Assembly: GCA_035547755.1 (NCBI GenBank)
Contig: DASZUG010000017.1
Location: 11,190-75,189 of the forward strand
DNA: 64,000 nt
Reading direction: 5' to 3'
DNA from: Mesorhizobium_L sp035547755
Lineage (GTDB): Bacteria; Pseudomonadota; Alphaproteobacteria; Rhizobiales; Rhizobiaceae
In this document: positions 8,891 to 17,704 of the stretch, in pieces
Layout of the letters: the number at the start of each line of letters is the position of its first letter
Position numbering within the stretch: the stretch's first letter is position 1
Notes under the pieces: model-generated
Told to the model about the DNA's origin: nothing
Database searches by the model: none
What the model saw: only the letters and a program-made list of their open reading frames with translations
Translations under genes and position numbers: made by a program

Positions 8891-9880
8891 ATGGCAGGTG
8901 TGGAACAGATAGAGGTCGAATCCTCGGAAGCCGGCATGAGGCTCGACCGTTGGTTCAAGGTGCATTTTCCGGGTCTCGGCTTCGGTCAATTGCAGAAGCT
9001 TTTGCGGTCGGGGCAGATTCGTGTCGATGGCGGCAGGGTCAAGACGGATGTACGCGTGCAGCCAGGGCAGATGGTGCGTGTGCCGCCGCTTCAGGTCGAT
9101 CGCAAGCAAGTCGGCGAGGCTGGCCCGAACAGTCGTGCCGAGTCGGGAGACGGCGAACTGCTTGGCCGCATGCTGCTCTACGAGGATGCGAAGGTCTTTG
9201 TCCTCAACAAGCCTGCCGGGCTTGCGGTACAAGGTGGCTCAGGCGTCAGCCGTCATGTCGACCAGATGCTCGAGGCTTGGCGTAACAAAAAAGGCGAAAA
9301 GCCGCGCCTTGTCCATCGCCTCGACCGGGATACGTCCGGCGTGCTGGTCATCGCCCGCACGCGGCTTGCGGCGATGAAACTCGCGACCGCGTTCCGCGAG
9401 CGCGACACGAAGAAATTCTACTGGGCGCTTGTGAAAGGCGTTCCGCGGCAAAGGCAGGGACGGATTTCGACCTGGCTGGCCAAGGAACAGACGCCCGATG
9501 GCGACCGCATGCGCGTGGTCAAGCATGGCGAGCCGGGAGCCGATCACGCCGTCTCCAACTACAGGATCGTCGAGCAGGCGGGGCAGAGCCTGTCGTGGCT
9601 CGAGATGGAGCCCTATACCGGACGCACGCATCAGCTGCGCGTCCATGCGGCGCAGATCGGCCATCCGATCATCGGCGATCCCAAATATTTCGACGCGGAC
9701 CAGAACTGGGAGCTGCCGGGAGGCATCCAGAAGCGCCTGCATCTTCACGCCCGCCGTATCGTCATCCCGCATCCCGATGGCGGCATGGTGGATGTGACCG
9801 CGCCGCTTCCTCCACATATGCGGCAAAGCTGGAACCTGCTTGGCTTCGACGATTCCGCGGCGGAAGAGGGCATGGGCTGA
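8891..9880 (+). CDS. rluC: 23S rRNA pseudouridine synthase, RluC/RluA family
   Basis: Isomerises uridine to pseudouridine in 23S rRNA. An S4 RNA-binding domain spans about residues 12-70 (MRLDRWFKVHF), and the catalytic domain has HRLDRDTSG at 142-150 with the catalytic aspartate Asp145. The motif TGRTHQLRVH near 245 is also conserved. Length (329) and the S4 domain fit the RluC/RluD subgroup; which uridines are modified cannot be read from the sequence. Start supported by AAGGA ten bases upstream. Confidence 0.9.
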   Translation: MAGVEQIEVESSEAGMRLDRWFKVHFPGLGFGQLQKLLRSGQIRVDGGRVKTDVRVQPGQMVRVPPLQVDRKQVGEAGPNSRAESGDGELLGRMLLYEDAKVFVLNKPAGLAVQGGSGVSRHVDQMLEAWRNKKGEKPRLVHRLDRDTSGVLVIARTRLAAMKLATAFRERDTKKFYWALVKGVPRQRQGRISTWLAKEQTPDGDRMRVVKHGEPGADHAVSNYRIVEQAGQSLSWLEMEPYTGRTHQLRVHAAQIGHPIIGDPKYFDADQNWELPGGIQKRLHLHARRIVIPHPDGGMVDVTAPLPPHMRQSWNLLGFDDSAAEEGMG

Positions 9881-10015
9881 CGAAGTGGTCGCGCAAGGTC
9901 AGCGGCCGAGGCAGGGCAGTTGAAAGGGGCCCAGCCGGCGCGCATATAGCCGAATGACGGAATTTTGGGCGGTGCCGTGGAATGGATGCTGCCATCTTCA
10001 TACGGGTGAGACGAT

Positions 10016-10807
10016 ATGCGTGATCTTCTTGATGAACTGGAGCAGGGGAAGTGGCTTTCCGACGCCGATCCGGTCAAGCGTGCGCGCAACCAGATGAAGA
10101 CGGCGATGCCGAAGCGCTTCTACGAGCGGGTATCGGTCGCGCCCGTCGAGGACGGTTATGCGGTCCATCTCGACGGCAAGCCTGTCCGTACGCCGGCAAA
10201 GACAGTGATCGTCCTGCCGACGGAAGCGGCAGCGCAACTGGTGGCGGATGAACTCGCGGCGCAGAGAGAGTTCATCGATCTGCCCACGATGCCGGTCCTG
10301 CGGCTGGTGAACACCGCGATCGACGGCGTTGCGTCGGAGGCGGATGCGGTTGCGGAAGATATTCTCCGCTTCTCGTCGAGCGATCTCCTCTGCTACCGCG
10401 CCGATGCGCCGCAAGGGCTGGTCGAGCGGCAGGCGCAGGCGTGGGATCCTGTCCTGGACTGGGCGCGGGACGCGCTCGGCGCGCGCTTCATCCTCGCGGA
10501 GGGCGTCATGCATGTCGAGCAGCCGAGGGAGGCGATCACTGCAATCTCTCTCCATCTGCTCAGGAAAAAGGAAGCGCTCAGACTGGCAGCGCTTCATTTG
10601 ATGACATCGCTCACCGGCTCCGCCCTTCTGGCGCTGGCGGTTGAGGAGAATGCGCTCGATGTTGAGGAAGCCTGGGCGGCCGCACATGTCGATGAGGACT
10701 GGAATATCGCGCAATGGGGCGAAGACGCGGAAGCATCCGCACGACGTGCCGCGCGTAAAAGGGACATGATGGCCGCCATTGCCCTCATCAAGGCGATCAC
10801 GGCCTGA
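10016..10807 (+). CDS. ATP12-family F1-ATPase assembly chaperone
   Basis: Related to mitochondrial Atp12, which binds the F1 alpha subunit during ATP synthase assembly. The 263-residue product carries the family's start (PKRFYERV at about 33-40), HLDGKPVRTPAK near 50-61 and the late motif HVDEDWNIAQWGED near 225-238. The family is widespread in alphaproteobacteria and sits close to rluC in many rhizobia. No signal peptide or membrane segment is visible. Confidence 0.88.
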   Translation: MRDLLDELEQGKWLSDADPVKRARNQMKTAMPKRFYERVSVAPVEDGYAVHLDGKPVRTPAKTVIVLPTEAAAQLVADELAAQREFIDLPTMPVLRLVNTAIDGVASEADAVAEDILRFSSSDLLCYRADAPQGLVERQAQAWDPVLDWARDALGARFILAEGVMHVEQPREAITAISLHLLRKKEALRLAALHLMTSLTGSALLALAVEENALDVEEAWAAAHVDEDWNIAQWGEDAEASARRAARKRDMMAAIALIKAITA

Positions 10808-10927
10808 TCCCTTTCCGGCGGGTTTTCCGCTATCGGTCCGAACTTTCCTGCAACTATACGGCACGATCTGAGCGCGCGCTTGGGTTTTGGCGTCATGCCG
10901 TTTAGAGCTGCCTGATACGGGAACGCA

Positions 10928-12364
10928 GTGGAATGGGCGTCGTTGAGGGGCATGGACGAAAAAGCAGCTATCGCTGAACCAGATGAGCGCACCCGCGCCG
11001 ATATCTACGATTCCGACGGTGTGATCCGCGAGGATTTCGTCGAGGATATTGGCGCGGCGATCGCGGCGCGCGATGCCGCGAGGCTGAAGCAGGAACTCGG
11101 CACGCTGCACGAATCGGAGATCGGCGACCTTCTGGAAGCGCTTCAGCCGGATGAGCGCCGCTCGCTCGTGACGCTGATGGGCACGGATTTCGATTTCTCG
11201 GCGCTGACCGAGGTCGATGAAGCGATAAGGCTCGATATTGTCGAGCACATGCCGAACGAGCAGATCGCGGCGGCGGTCCAGGAACTCGCGTCGGACGATG
11301 CGGTCTACATCCTGGAAGACCTCGACGAAGCGGATCGCGACGAGATCCTCGACAATCTCCCGTTTACCGAACGGGTGCGGCTCAGGCGGGCTCTCGATTA
11401 TCCCGAGGAGACGGCCGGTCGCCGGATGCAGACCGAGTTCGTCGCCGTGCCGACCTTCTGGACGGTCGGCCAGACGATCGATTATTTGCGCGAAGAGCAG
11501 AATCTTCCCGAGCGGTTCTCCCAGATCTTCGTCGTCGATCCGAGCTTTCGGCTTCTCGGCGCCGTCGACCTCGACCGTGTCCTGCGGACGAAAAGGACCG
11601 TCAAGGTCGAGGAGATCATGCACGAAACGCGGTTCGCGATTCCCGCCACCATGGACCAGGAGGAGGCGGCCCGCGAATTCGAGCAATATGATCTTCTCTC
11701 CGCCGCCGTCGTCGACGAAAACGATCGCCTCGTCGGCGTCCTGACGATCGACGACGTGGTGGACGTCATCCAGCAGGAGGCGGAGGAAGATCTGATGCGC
11801 ATGGGCGGCGTCGGCGACGAAGAATTGTCCGACACCGTCATCACAACCTCGCGGCTGCGCGTGCCCTGGCTGGTCGTCAACCTGTTGACGGCCTTTCTGG
11901 CGGCGGCAGTCATCGGCCTTTTCGACCATACGATCGAGCATGTCGTCGCGCTCGCGGTCCTGATGCCGATCGTCGCGGGCATGGGTGGAAACGCCGCTTC
12001 GCAAACGATGACGGTGACGGTGCGGGCGCTGGCGACGCGCGACCTCGATATCTACAACGCCGCCCGTATCATCCGTCGCGAAACCGTCGTCGGTTTCCTG
12101 AACGGCGTCATCTTCGCCGTCCTGATCGGCCTCGTCGCGTGGCTCTGGTTCCAGGACGTCAATCTGGGAGGGATCATCGCCGCGGCGATGATCATCAACA
12201 TGCTTGCCGCGGCGCTGGGCGGCATCTTGATCCCGCTTCTTCTCGACAGGCTGGGCGCGGATCCCGCGGTTGCCTCGACGGTGTTCGTCACCACCGTGAC
12301 CGATGTCGTCGGCTTCTTTTCGTTCCTCGGCCTGGCGACGTGGTGGTACGGGCTGGCGGCCTGA
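10928..12364 (+). CDS. mgtE: Magnesium transporter MgtE
   Basis: Mg2+ channel/transporter gated by cytoplasmic magnesium. Order: MgtE N superhelical domain (about 50-150), paired CBS domains (about 160-290) and five C-terminal membrane helices with the conserved pore segment MPIVAGMGGNAASQT (about 345-359). The first ATG gives 478 residues; an in-frame ATG at 10952 is closer to a GAGGGG sequence but with very short spacing, so the start is uncertain by eight codons. Convergent with the next gene, 24 bases apart. Confidence 0.93.
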   Translation: MEWASLRGMDEKAAIAEPDERTRADIYDSDGVIREDFVEDIGAAIAARDAARLKQELGTLHESEIGDLLEALQPDERRSLVTLMGTDFDFSALTEVDEAIRLDIVEHMPNEQIAAAVQELASDDAVYILEDLDEADRDEILDNLPFTERVRLRRALDYPEETAGRRMQTEFVAVPTFWTVGQTIDYLREEQNLPERFSQIFVVDPSFRLLGAVDLDRVLRTKRTVKVEEIMHETRFAIPATMDQEEAAREFEQYDLLSAAVVDENDRLVGVLTIDDVVDVIQQEAEEDLMRMGGVGDEELSDTVITTSRLRVPWLVVNLLTAFLAAAVIGLFDHTIEHVVALAVLMPIVAGMGGNAASQTMTVTVRALATRDLDIYNAARIIRRETVVGFLNGVIFAVLIGLVAWLWFQDVNLGGIIAAAMIINMLAAALGGILIPLLLDRLGADPAVASTVFVTTVTDVVGFFSFLGLATWWYGLAA

Positions 12365-12388
12365 CTGCTGTTCTGCCGACGAAGCGAC

Positions 12389-13393
12389 TCAGCAGCAGGC
12401 CTCGATCGCCGCCACGACAGTTTCGGGAACGGAAATCCCCTCCCGCCGCGCGCGGGCGCGCGCATGGCCTTTCCCTAGCCCGGGGATGTGGACGCCGTGT
12501 TCGTCAGCAAGCCGCCGCAACTGGGCCTTCATCCTCTCCTCGAAATCAGGAGCGAAGAGGGCGGGTGCGACGGCGAGGACGAACAGCCCTGAACCGGGGC
12601 TTTCGCTGCCCTGCGTGAAGGATGGCGCATCGAGCGACCAGTTCGCACCGGAAAGGCCGGCCGCCAGAACTTCCACCATCAGCGCGATATTGGCGCCGCG
12701 CGCGCCGCCAAAGGCAAGCAGCGCGCCGTTGAGCGCCGTCTTGGCATCGGTGGTCGGGTTGCCATCCGTATCGAGGGCCCATCCTTCCGGCAATGCGCGC
12801 CCCTCCGCCGCGGCCTTCCTGATCGAGACGAAGGCGGTGGCGCTCGATGCCTGGTCGATGAGGAGCGGCGGTCCTTCCGCCTGCGGGGCGGCGAAGGCCA
12901 TCGGATTGGTGCAGTAGACGCGCGACTTGCCGCCGGAACCGGCAAGCAGGGCAGGGCCGTTCGTGGCGGCAAAGGCGACGAGCCCTTCGGCAGCGAGACG
13001 GCCGGCAAAATAGCCGAGTGCGCCGCAGGTGTAGGCGCCGCGCTGGCTGAAAAGCGAAAGGCCGAATTGTTTCGCTGTCTGCAGAAGATCGTTGAAAGCG
13101 CGGTCGAAACCGGTATGAGCGGCCCCGCCATGGGCATCCGAAAGGATGATCGCCGGCGCCGGCCGCGAAATTTCCGGCTCGGCATCGCCCTGTATGCGTC
13201 CGGCCTTCAGCGCTTCGAGATAATCGATGAAATGGGCAAGGCCGACGTCAGGCATTCCCTCGGCTTCGGCTGCGACGGCCGAGCGGGCCAGCGAAACGGC
13301 TGTTTCCCTGTTTGCCCCGCACGCCATTGCGGCGCGGACGCAAAGCGCTTCGGCCTCGTTCATCGAGAAAAGCCGTGTTGTGGCGGAGGCCAT
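12389..13393 (-). CDS. Ldh/LDH2-family oxidoreductase (malate/L-lactate dehydrogenase type)
   Basis: Member of the NAD(P)-dependent family that includes malate, ureidoglycolate and delta-1-piperideine-2-carboxylate reductases. Characteristic segments are GMPDVGLAHFIDY (about 45-57), GGAAHTGFDRAF (about 90), GYFAGRLAAEGLVAFAATNGP (about 126-146) and YCTNPMAFAAP. At 334 residues it is full length. The substrate is not evident: no neighbouring pathway genes. Proline or hydroxyproline-type keto-acid reduction is one option; malate or lactate dehydrogenase is the default family name. Confidence 0.78.
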   Translation of the reverse strand: MASATTRLFSMNEAEALCVRAAMACGANRETAVSLARSAVAAEAEGMPDVGLAHFIDYLEALKAGRIQGDAEPEISRPAPAIILSDAHGGAAHTGFDRAFNDLLQTAKQFGLSLFSQRGAYTCGALGYFAGRLAAEGLVAFAATNGPALLAGSGGKSRVYCTNPMAFAAPQAEGPPLLIDQASSATAFVSIRKAAAEGRALPEGWALDTDGNPTTDAKTALNGALLAFGGARGANIALMVEVLAAGLSGANWSLDAPSFTQGSESPGSGLFVLAVAPALFAPDFEERMKAQLRRLADEHGVHIPGLGKGHARARARREGISVPETVVAAIEACC

Positions 13394-13548
13394 GGCCGAA
13401 ACTCCTGTCGCTTGTTTTCGATATACCGCCCGGTGAGGGATAGCCGCTTTCGCGGCTCGCCGCCAAGGCAGAAGGGTCGGATGGCCCGGTTTGACTCTTA
13501 CGTAAATGCGATGCGAAATAGCGGTAAATTCAATCCCGGAGCGGGAGC

Positions 13549-13935
13549 ATGCGGGAATATTATTCGATCACCGAACTCACGCGCGAATTTGGCGTATCCA
13601 CCCGCACGCTGCGCTTCTACGAGGATGAAGGGCTGATCAAGCCCGTGCGGCGCGGCAGGACGCGGCTTTTCCGCTCGTCCGATCGCCAGCTCGTGCGCCA
13701 GATCCTGCGCGGCAAGAGGCTCGGCTTTTCCATCGCCGAGATCCGCGAAATCATCCAGATGTACAAGGAACCGCCCGGCGAGGCGGGGCAACTCAGGCTG
13801 ATGATCAAGCGCATCGAGGAAAAGCGCGAGGATTTGCGGCAGAAGCGGCGCGATTTGGAAGAGACGCTGGCGGAACTCGACCTCGCGGAGGATGCCTGTG
13901 TCGAGCGTCTGGCGGAACTTGGCGTCAAGACCTGA
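13549..13935 (+). CDS. MerR-family transcriptional regulator
   Basis: Dimeric DNA-binding regulator. A winged helix-turn-helix covers residues 5-70 (YSITELTREFGVSTRTLRFY), with a coiled-coil dimerisation helix from about 78 to 120 (RIEEKREDLRQKRRDLEETLAELD). The C-terminus lacks the cysteine pair of metal-responsive MerR proteins, so metal sensing is unlikely. The type resembles regulators of branched-chain or fatty acid catabolism in alphaproteobacteria, but the usual acyl-CoA dehydrogenase neighbours are absent, so the target is unknown. Divergent from the LDH2-type gene, 155 bases apart. Confidence 0.85.
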   Translation: MREYYSITELTREFGVSTRTLRFYEDEGLIKPVRRGRTRLFRSSDRQLVRQILRGKRLGFSIAEIREIIQMYKEPPGEAGQLRLMIKRIEEKREDLRQKRRDLEETLAELDLAEDACVERLAELGVKT

Positions 13936-13938
13936 ATC

Positions 13939-14415
13939 TTAGAGCCAGCGTCGCACCCGCTGCTTGTAATCGCGGTAGCGCTTGCCGAAACGGATGTCGA
14001 GGTGCCGTTCCTCGCCTTCGATCGCCGCTTTCTGCGTGATGAAGCCGGCGACGACCGAGAGGATCAGGAACCAAAGGCTCCCTATGATCAGTCCGATGCC
14101 GATCATCAGCAGGCTGTTGCCGAGATAGATCGGGTTGCGCGTTATCCCGAACGGCCCGTCGATGACGAGATGCTCGGAGGGACGGTCGGGGCGGATCGTC
14201 GTCTTGTTGCGTTTCAGAGTGCGAATGGCTGTCCATTCCATTGCGATCGCGGCAAGGACGAGCAGAATGCCGACGATGAAGAGCATGTCCGAGAGCGGCT
14301 CGGTTATCCAGGGGAGCGGCAGGAGATAGTCGAGAATGATCGCGATCGCGATCGCGGAAAGATAGATGACAGGCGGCCAGGGCAGGGTGCTCGGCCGCGC
14401 CTCGGCTCCATTCAT
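13939..14415 (-). CDS. Isoprenylcysteine carboxyl methyltransferase-like membrane protein
   Basis: Small integral membrane protein of the ICMT/phospholipid methyltransferase superfamily: four or so hydrophobic segments and the conserved C-terminal part GPFGITRNPIYLGNSLLMIG followed by EERHLDIRFGKRYRDYKQRVRRWL, the cofactor-binding half of this fold. The frame is open to 14520, but ATG 14415 (MNGAEARPSTL) has GGAGG seven bases upstream, giving 158 residues. The stop is 3 bases from that of merR on the other strand. The upstream DUF1624 gene ends 4 bases before the start, so the two are co-transcribed. The substrate is unknown. Confidence 0.8.
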   Translation of the reverse strand: MNGAEARPSTLPWPPVIYLSAIAIAIILDYLLPLPWITEPLSDMLFIVGILLVLAAIAMEWTAIRTLKRNKTTIRPDRPSEHLVIDGPFGITRNPIYLGNSLLMIGIGLIIGSLWFLILSVVAGFITQKAAIEGEERHLDIRFGKRYRDYKQRVRRWL

Positions 14416-14419
14416 CTCC

Positions 14420-15448
14420 TTATCCTCCCGGTCTTGCCCCACTCTCCGGTTTGCCTGTCTCCGGCATATTGTCTTCGAGCGGCACCCTGTTGTCCGTCTC
14501 CTCGGTGCATTGGCGCGCAAGTGCCGTCAGCCATTGGCGCGTTTCCGGCGTTTCACGCCTTGCGAAGAGGTCGCCCAGTTTGTGCTCACCCTCGATCCTG
14601 TGCAGCATGCAGGGACAATAGCTCACGCAATAGTCGCTGTCGCGGCTCTTCTCGCATTCGACCTGGCAGGCCTGAAGGAATCGCACCTGCGGCGTTTCCA
14701 TTCGCGCGGGAAAGAATTGCGCGAAAACGAAGACGCTGCCGAAGAGAACGGGCTGGTGCAGAAGATAGACGGCGAGGCTGTGCCGTCCGGCAAAGCGCAG
14801 CGGCACAGCCCAACTGCCGGCCCTTATTCCCGAGAGCCAACGCAGCAGCCCCGATGCATCGGCAAGCTTCACCGCCGAAAGGCCGATGAGCACCGCGCCG
14901 AACCACGGAAACAGCGGCACGTAATCGTTGGAGCGGGGGACATAGGGCGAGAGACCCAGCACCCAGCCGACGGGATTGTCGAACAATTCGTTCGAATAGA
15001 AATTGGGAAGCACGATAATGGCGATGCCGGCCGCGAGCGTCAGCAAGGAGGGCAAGCGCAGGAACAGGAGGCCGATCAGGCTCGCCAGCGCGATTTCGTG
15101 CAATATGCCGAAATAGATGAATTCCTCGCGCATCATGAACCAGGTGACGATGGTGATCGCCACGGCTCCCGCGACGACCATGGCGAGGCGTCGCCAGAAG
15201 GACCGCCAACGGATTTCCCGGCCATTGGCGAGATAAAGGCTGATGCCGACAAGGATGAGGAAGGAGGAGGCGATAGCGCGGGCGAACAGCTTCCAGCCGC
15301 CGATTTCGGTCATTCCCGGAGTCGCATAGCCGAAATATTCGAGATCCCAGCTGAAATGATAGATCGCCATGGCGACGAGCGCGACACCGCGCGCTATGTC
15401 GATGGTATCGATCCTGGGTAGACGTATTTTGGGTACGGGCTTTTGCAT
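14420..15448 (-). CDS. DUF1624 / heparan-alpha-glucosaminide N-acetyltransferase-like membrane protein with Cys-rich tail
   Basis: Polytopic membrane protein (about seven to eight hydrophobic segments in residues 10-265) starting with the family motif DTIDIARGVALVAMAIYHFSWD, with the conserved histidine in the first helix and RFAGRHSLAVYLLHQPVLF near 243-261. It is related to acyltransferases that move acetyl groups across membranes. After the last helix comes a soluble tail of about 75 residues with five closely spaced cysteines (C-x3-C-x8-C-x3-C-x-C, residues about 280-299). The acceptor is unknown. Likely co-transcribed with the ICMT-like gene. Confidence 0.8.
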   Translation of the reverse strand: MQKPVPKIRLPRIDTIDIARGVALVAMAIYHFSWDLEYFGYATPGMTEIGGWKLFARAIASSFLILVGISLYLANGREIRWRSFWRRLAMVVAGAVAITIVTWFMMREEFIYFGILHEIALASLIGLLFLRLPSLLTLAAGIAIIVLPNFYSNELFDNPVGWVLGLSPYVPRSNDYVPLFPWFGAVLIGLSAVKLADASGLLRWLSGIRAGSWAVPLRFAGRHSLAVYLLHQPVLFGSVFVFAQFFPARMETPQVRFLQACQVECEKSRDSDYCVSYCPCMLHRIEGEHKLGDLFARRETPETRQWLTALARQCTEETDNRVPLEDNMPETGKPESGARPGG

Positions 15449-15533
15449 CCGGCAGCATTCGCGTTACATCCCGCTCATGGCAGATGTTCGTCGGCTTGCG
15501 CAAGCCGCGCTGGTATGAAGAGAGGAGATCGGC

Positions 15534-16364
15534 ATGAACAGCATCGACGCGAACGGCGCAAGCATACCCGCGATCGGATTGGGCACATGGACGCTGAAAG
15601 GCCGTGCCTGCAGCGAATTGGTCGAGCATGCGCTGACCGTCGGCTACCGCCATGTCGATACGGCCGCCGCCTACGGCAATGAGGAGGACGTCGGCGCGGG
15701 CATCCGGGCTTCGGGCATTTCCCGCGACGATATCTTCCTGACGACCAAGGTCTGGCCGTCCGATCTTGCTCCAGCCGATTTCATGAAATCGGCGGAGGCA
15801 AGCCTGAAGCGTCTCGGTCTAGATCAGGTCGATCTTCTGCTCATCCACTGGCCAAATCCCGAAATCCCGCTGAAAGGAACGGTCGAAGCGCTGAACAAGG
15901 CGCGGCGGGAAGGCCTGACGCGGCATATCGGCGTCGCCAACTTCACCACCGGGCTGCTTGCGAAGGCGAGAGGACTTTCGGAGGCGCCGCTCGTCTGCGA
16001 TCAGGTGGAGTACCATCCCTATCTCGATCAGCGAAAGGTGCTGGAGGCCTGCCGCGCGGCGGGCATGGCGATGGTCAGCTATTGTCCGCTCCATCGCGGC
16101 GGCGACCTGCTGGAGGAAAGGGCGGTGAAGGAAGCGGCGGCCGCACATGGCGTTACGCCGGGGCAAGTGGTCCTGCGCTGGCATGTGCAGCAGGAAGGCG
16201 TCGTCGCCATTCCGCGCACGTCGAAAACGGAGCGGCTTGCCGAGAATATCGGCATTTTCGGCTTCGCGCTGACCGAGGCGGAGATGCGAGCCATTTCGGC
16301 GCTTTCTGGCAAAAACAGCCGGCTTTGCGATTTCGATTTTTCTCCGGAGTGGGATCGGCCTTAG
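15534..16364 (+). CDS. Aldo/keto reductase (2,5-diketo-D-gluconate reductase type)
   Basis: Cytosolic NADPH-dependent carbonyl reductase with a TIM barrel. Catalytic tetrad Asp42, Tyr47, Lys72 and His105 is intact (HVDTAAAYGNE, TKVWPS, LIHWP). The IPRTSKTERLAEN segment near the C-terminus is the NADPH 2'-phosphate binding site. Length 276 fits the AKR5 group. The start has GAGGAG upstream. The substrate cannot be read from the sequence. Confidence 0.9.
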   Translation: MNSIDANGASIPAIGLGTWTLKGRACSELVEHALTVGYRHVDTAAAYGNEEDVGAGIRASGISRDDIFLTTKVWPSDLAPADFMKSAEASLKRLGLDQVDLLLIHWPNPEIPLKGTVEALNKARREGLTRHIGVANFTTGLLAKARGLSEAPLVCDQVEYHPYLDQRKVLEACRAAGMAMVSYCPLHRGGDLLEERAVKEAAAAHGVTPGQVVLRWHVQQEGVVAIPRTSKTERLAENIGIFGFALTEAEMRAISALSGKNSRLCDFDFSPEWDRP

Positions 16365-16482
16365 CAGATGCAGATCGCGGGCAATGTGTCGCCGAAAACC
16401 GCGTTATGCAAACGCCGCAATTTCGCCCAAGCAAGGAACGATTCCTCTGGCTGAAGGGTAGGTCATCCAAGAGGTTTCTAAA

Positions 16483-16736
16483 ATGCGCAGAATGATTGTG
16501 GCTTGTGCCGCTGTCGCGGCCATGGGCTTCTCTTCGCAGGCCCATGCAATCGGCTGTGTCTCCGGAGCGGTTGCGGAGGCGTGGCCGGACACTACGCTCA
16601 TCATCATGCCGTGATAGGCGCGATTGGTGGCTGCATAGCCGGGCATCACATCGCCAAAGAGCGGAAGCTTGAAAAAGAGCGTCAGATGCAGCAGGCGAAA
16701 GCTCACACGACTGAACCCGCCGGGTCGACGCAATAA
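16483..16736 (+). pseudogene. Small exported glycine-zipper protein, frameshifted
   Basis: The first frame from ATG 16483 encodes a signal peptide (MRRMIVACAAVAAMGFSSQAHA) and GCVSGAVA, then drifts and stops at 16617-16619. The +1 frame continues as GGVAGHYAHHHAVIGAIGG, a glycine-zipper membrane motif, then a charged tail ending at 16736. Adding one G in the G run at 16574-16578 restores one continuous protein of about 84 residues (AVAGGVAGHYA). Either a true frameshift or a base missing from the sequence. The role is unknown; similar small glycine-zipper proteins are envelope-associated. Confidence 0.75.
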
Positions 16737-16765
16737 GTCAGCCACTCGCGAAAACACGATATGAA

Positions 16766-16798
16766 CAAAGCCCCTTGGCACAGCGCCTTGGGGCTTTG
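16766..16798. terminator. Bidirectional hairpin terminator
   Basis: Perfect nine-base stem CAAAGCCCC / GGGGCTTTG (16766-16774 with 16790-16798) between the ends of two convergent small genes. The T runs are short, so termination strength is uncertain. Confidence 0.65.
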
Positions 16799-16801
16799 CG
16801 T

Positions 16802-17116
16802 TCAATGATGCCAATGATCCCAGCGACGCCAGTGTTCCGGATGCCGGTAATAATGGTGGCGCCAACGGTGCCAGCCATAGGTCCGATAGACGACAACCGG
16901 GCGCTGCCAGTAATAGCCATAGACGACCGGCCTGTTCGGTACGCAGCGACCCCATGGATTGGGATGCCATCCGACACCGCAGCCCCAGGCGATGGTTTGA
17001 ACGGAGAAGGCACCCGGCGCGCTCAACGACGCCATGGGCATTGCGGAGGATGCAACCGCTGAAAACGCTAATGTGCCGGCGCTGACCGCCGTGGCGAGAG
17101 CGATTTTGGCGAACAT
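16802..17116 (-). CDS. Small exported Trp/His-rich protein
   Basis: A signal peptide (MFAKIALATAVSAGTLAFSAVASSA) precedes a mature domain with GCGVGWHPNPWGRCVPN and a tail unusually rich in Trp, Tyr and His (HRWRHHYYRHPEHWRRWDHWHH). ATG 17116 has AAGGACAAGAACG upstream and is preferred over the longer frame to 17236. Short exported proteins with a GxGWH...GRCVP core are common in rhizobia and unassigned; metal binding by the His-rich tail is only a guess. 104 residues. Confidence 0.78.
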   Translation of the reverse strand: MFAKIALATAVSAGTLAFSAVASSAMPMASLSAPGAFSVQTIAWGCGVGWHPNPWGRCVPNRPVVYGYYWQRPVVVYRTYGWHRWRHHYYRHPEHWRRWDHWHH

Positions 17117-17260
17117 CGTTCTTGTCCTTTCTTCTTCGCCCTTCCCGCAAACTATCGGCCTGGCTGGATGAACAATAGCTGAACCCGGGACGGCTCGCGC
17201 CATCCCGAATTCCCTGTAGACTTTTTTCTCCCGCAAGAACGCGGAGCGACGTGAGGCGTT

Positions 17261-17704
17261 CTACCTTTTGAACGCGATCGACATGCCGCTCAAATCCACA
17301 TTGATCTGCAGGCCGACCTGCTTGCCCGTGAGTTCCAGCACGGCGCCCTTGTCGTTGCTGAGCACGATGGTCTGGGCGCCGACACCGAGCGCGCCACCGC
17401 CGCCGGCTGCTCCATAGACGCCGACGACGTCGCTAGCCCTGCGGATATGGCGGACGGTGCCATGAAAATGCGTCTTGGAGGCGCCGAAGACGAGGCCGGC
17501 GGAAATGCCGCCGATGGAGATCGGATAGCGCCTGCCGTGGAAGCGGAAAGTACCTTCGCCGCCCGACCCCCCGACGAAGAAACCGGCCTTATAGATGACG
17601 AAACTGATCGTGCCGCTGTCCGCCTGCGCGGTGGTGGAAAAGCCGATCGCGGCCAACGCCGCCATCGCAACAAGGACGGCTCTAAACCTAAGCAGATATT
17701 GCAT
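17261..17704 (-). CDS. Exported glycine-rich protein (DUF1134/SYLF-like pattern)
   Basis: Signal peptide in residues 1-29 (LVAMAALAAIGFSTTAQA-D). The mature part alternates short hydrophobic strands and glycine turns (ISFVIYKAGFFVGGSGGEG, ISIGGISAGLVFGASKT, LELTGKQVGLQINVDLSG). This resembles the DUF1134 (EipA) and SYLF beta-rich patterns of alphaproteobacterial envelope proteins, but I cannot confirm a family by eye. ATG 17704 has GGGAGAGGACC upstream. 147 residues. Periplasmic location is inferred. Confidence 0.72.
   Translation of the reverse strand: MQYLLRFRAVLVAMAALAAIGFSTTAQADSGTISFVIYKAGFFVGGSGGEGTFRFHGRRYPISIGGISAGLVFGASKTHFHGTVRHIRRASDVVGVYGAAGGGGALGVGAQTIVLSNDKGAVLELTGKQVGLQINVDLSGMSIAFKR

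Noticed and set aside
9998..12004. Minus-strand open frame of 668 residues over the ATP12 and mgtE genes
   Set aside because: Antisense to two clear genes, Arg/Asp-rich composition of reverse-frame type, no family features.
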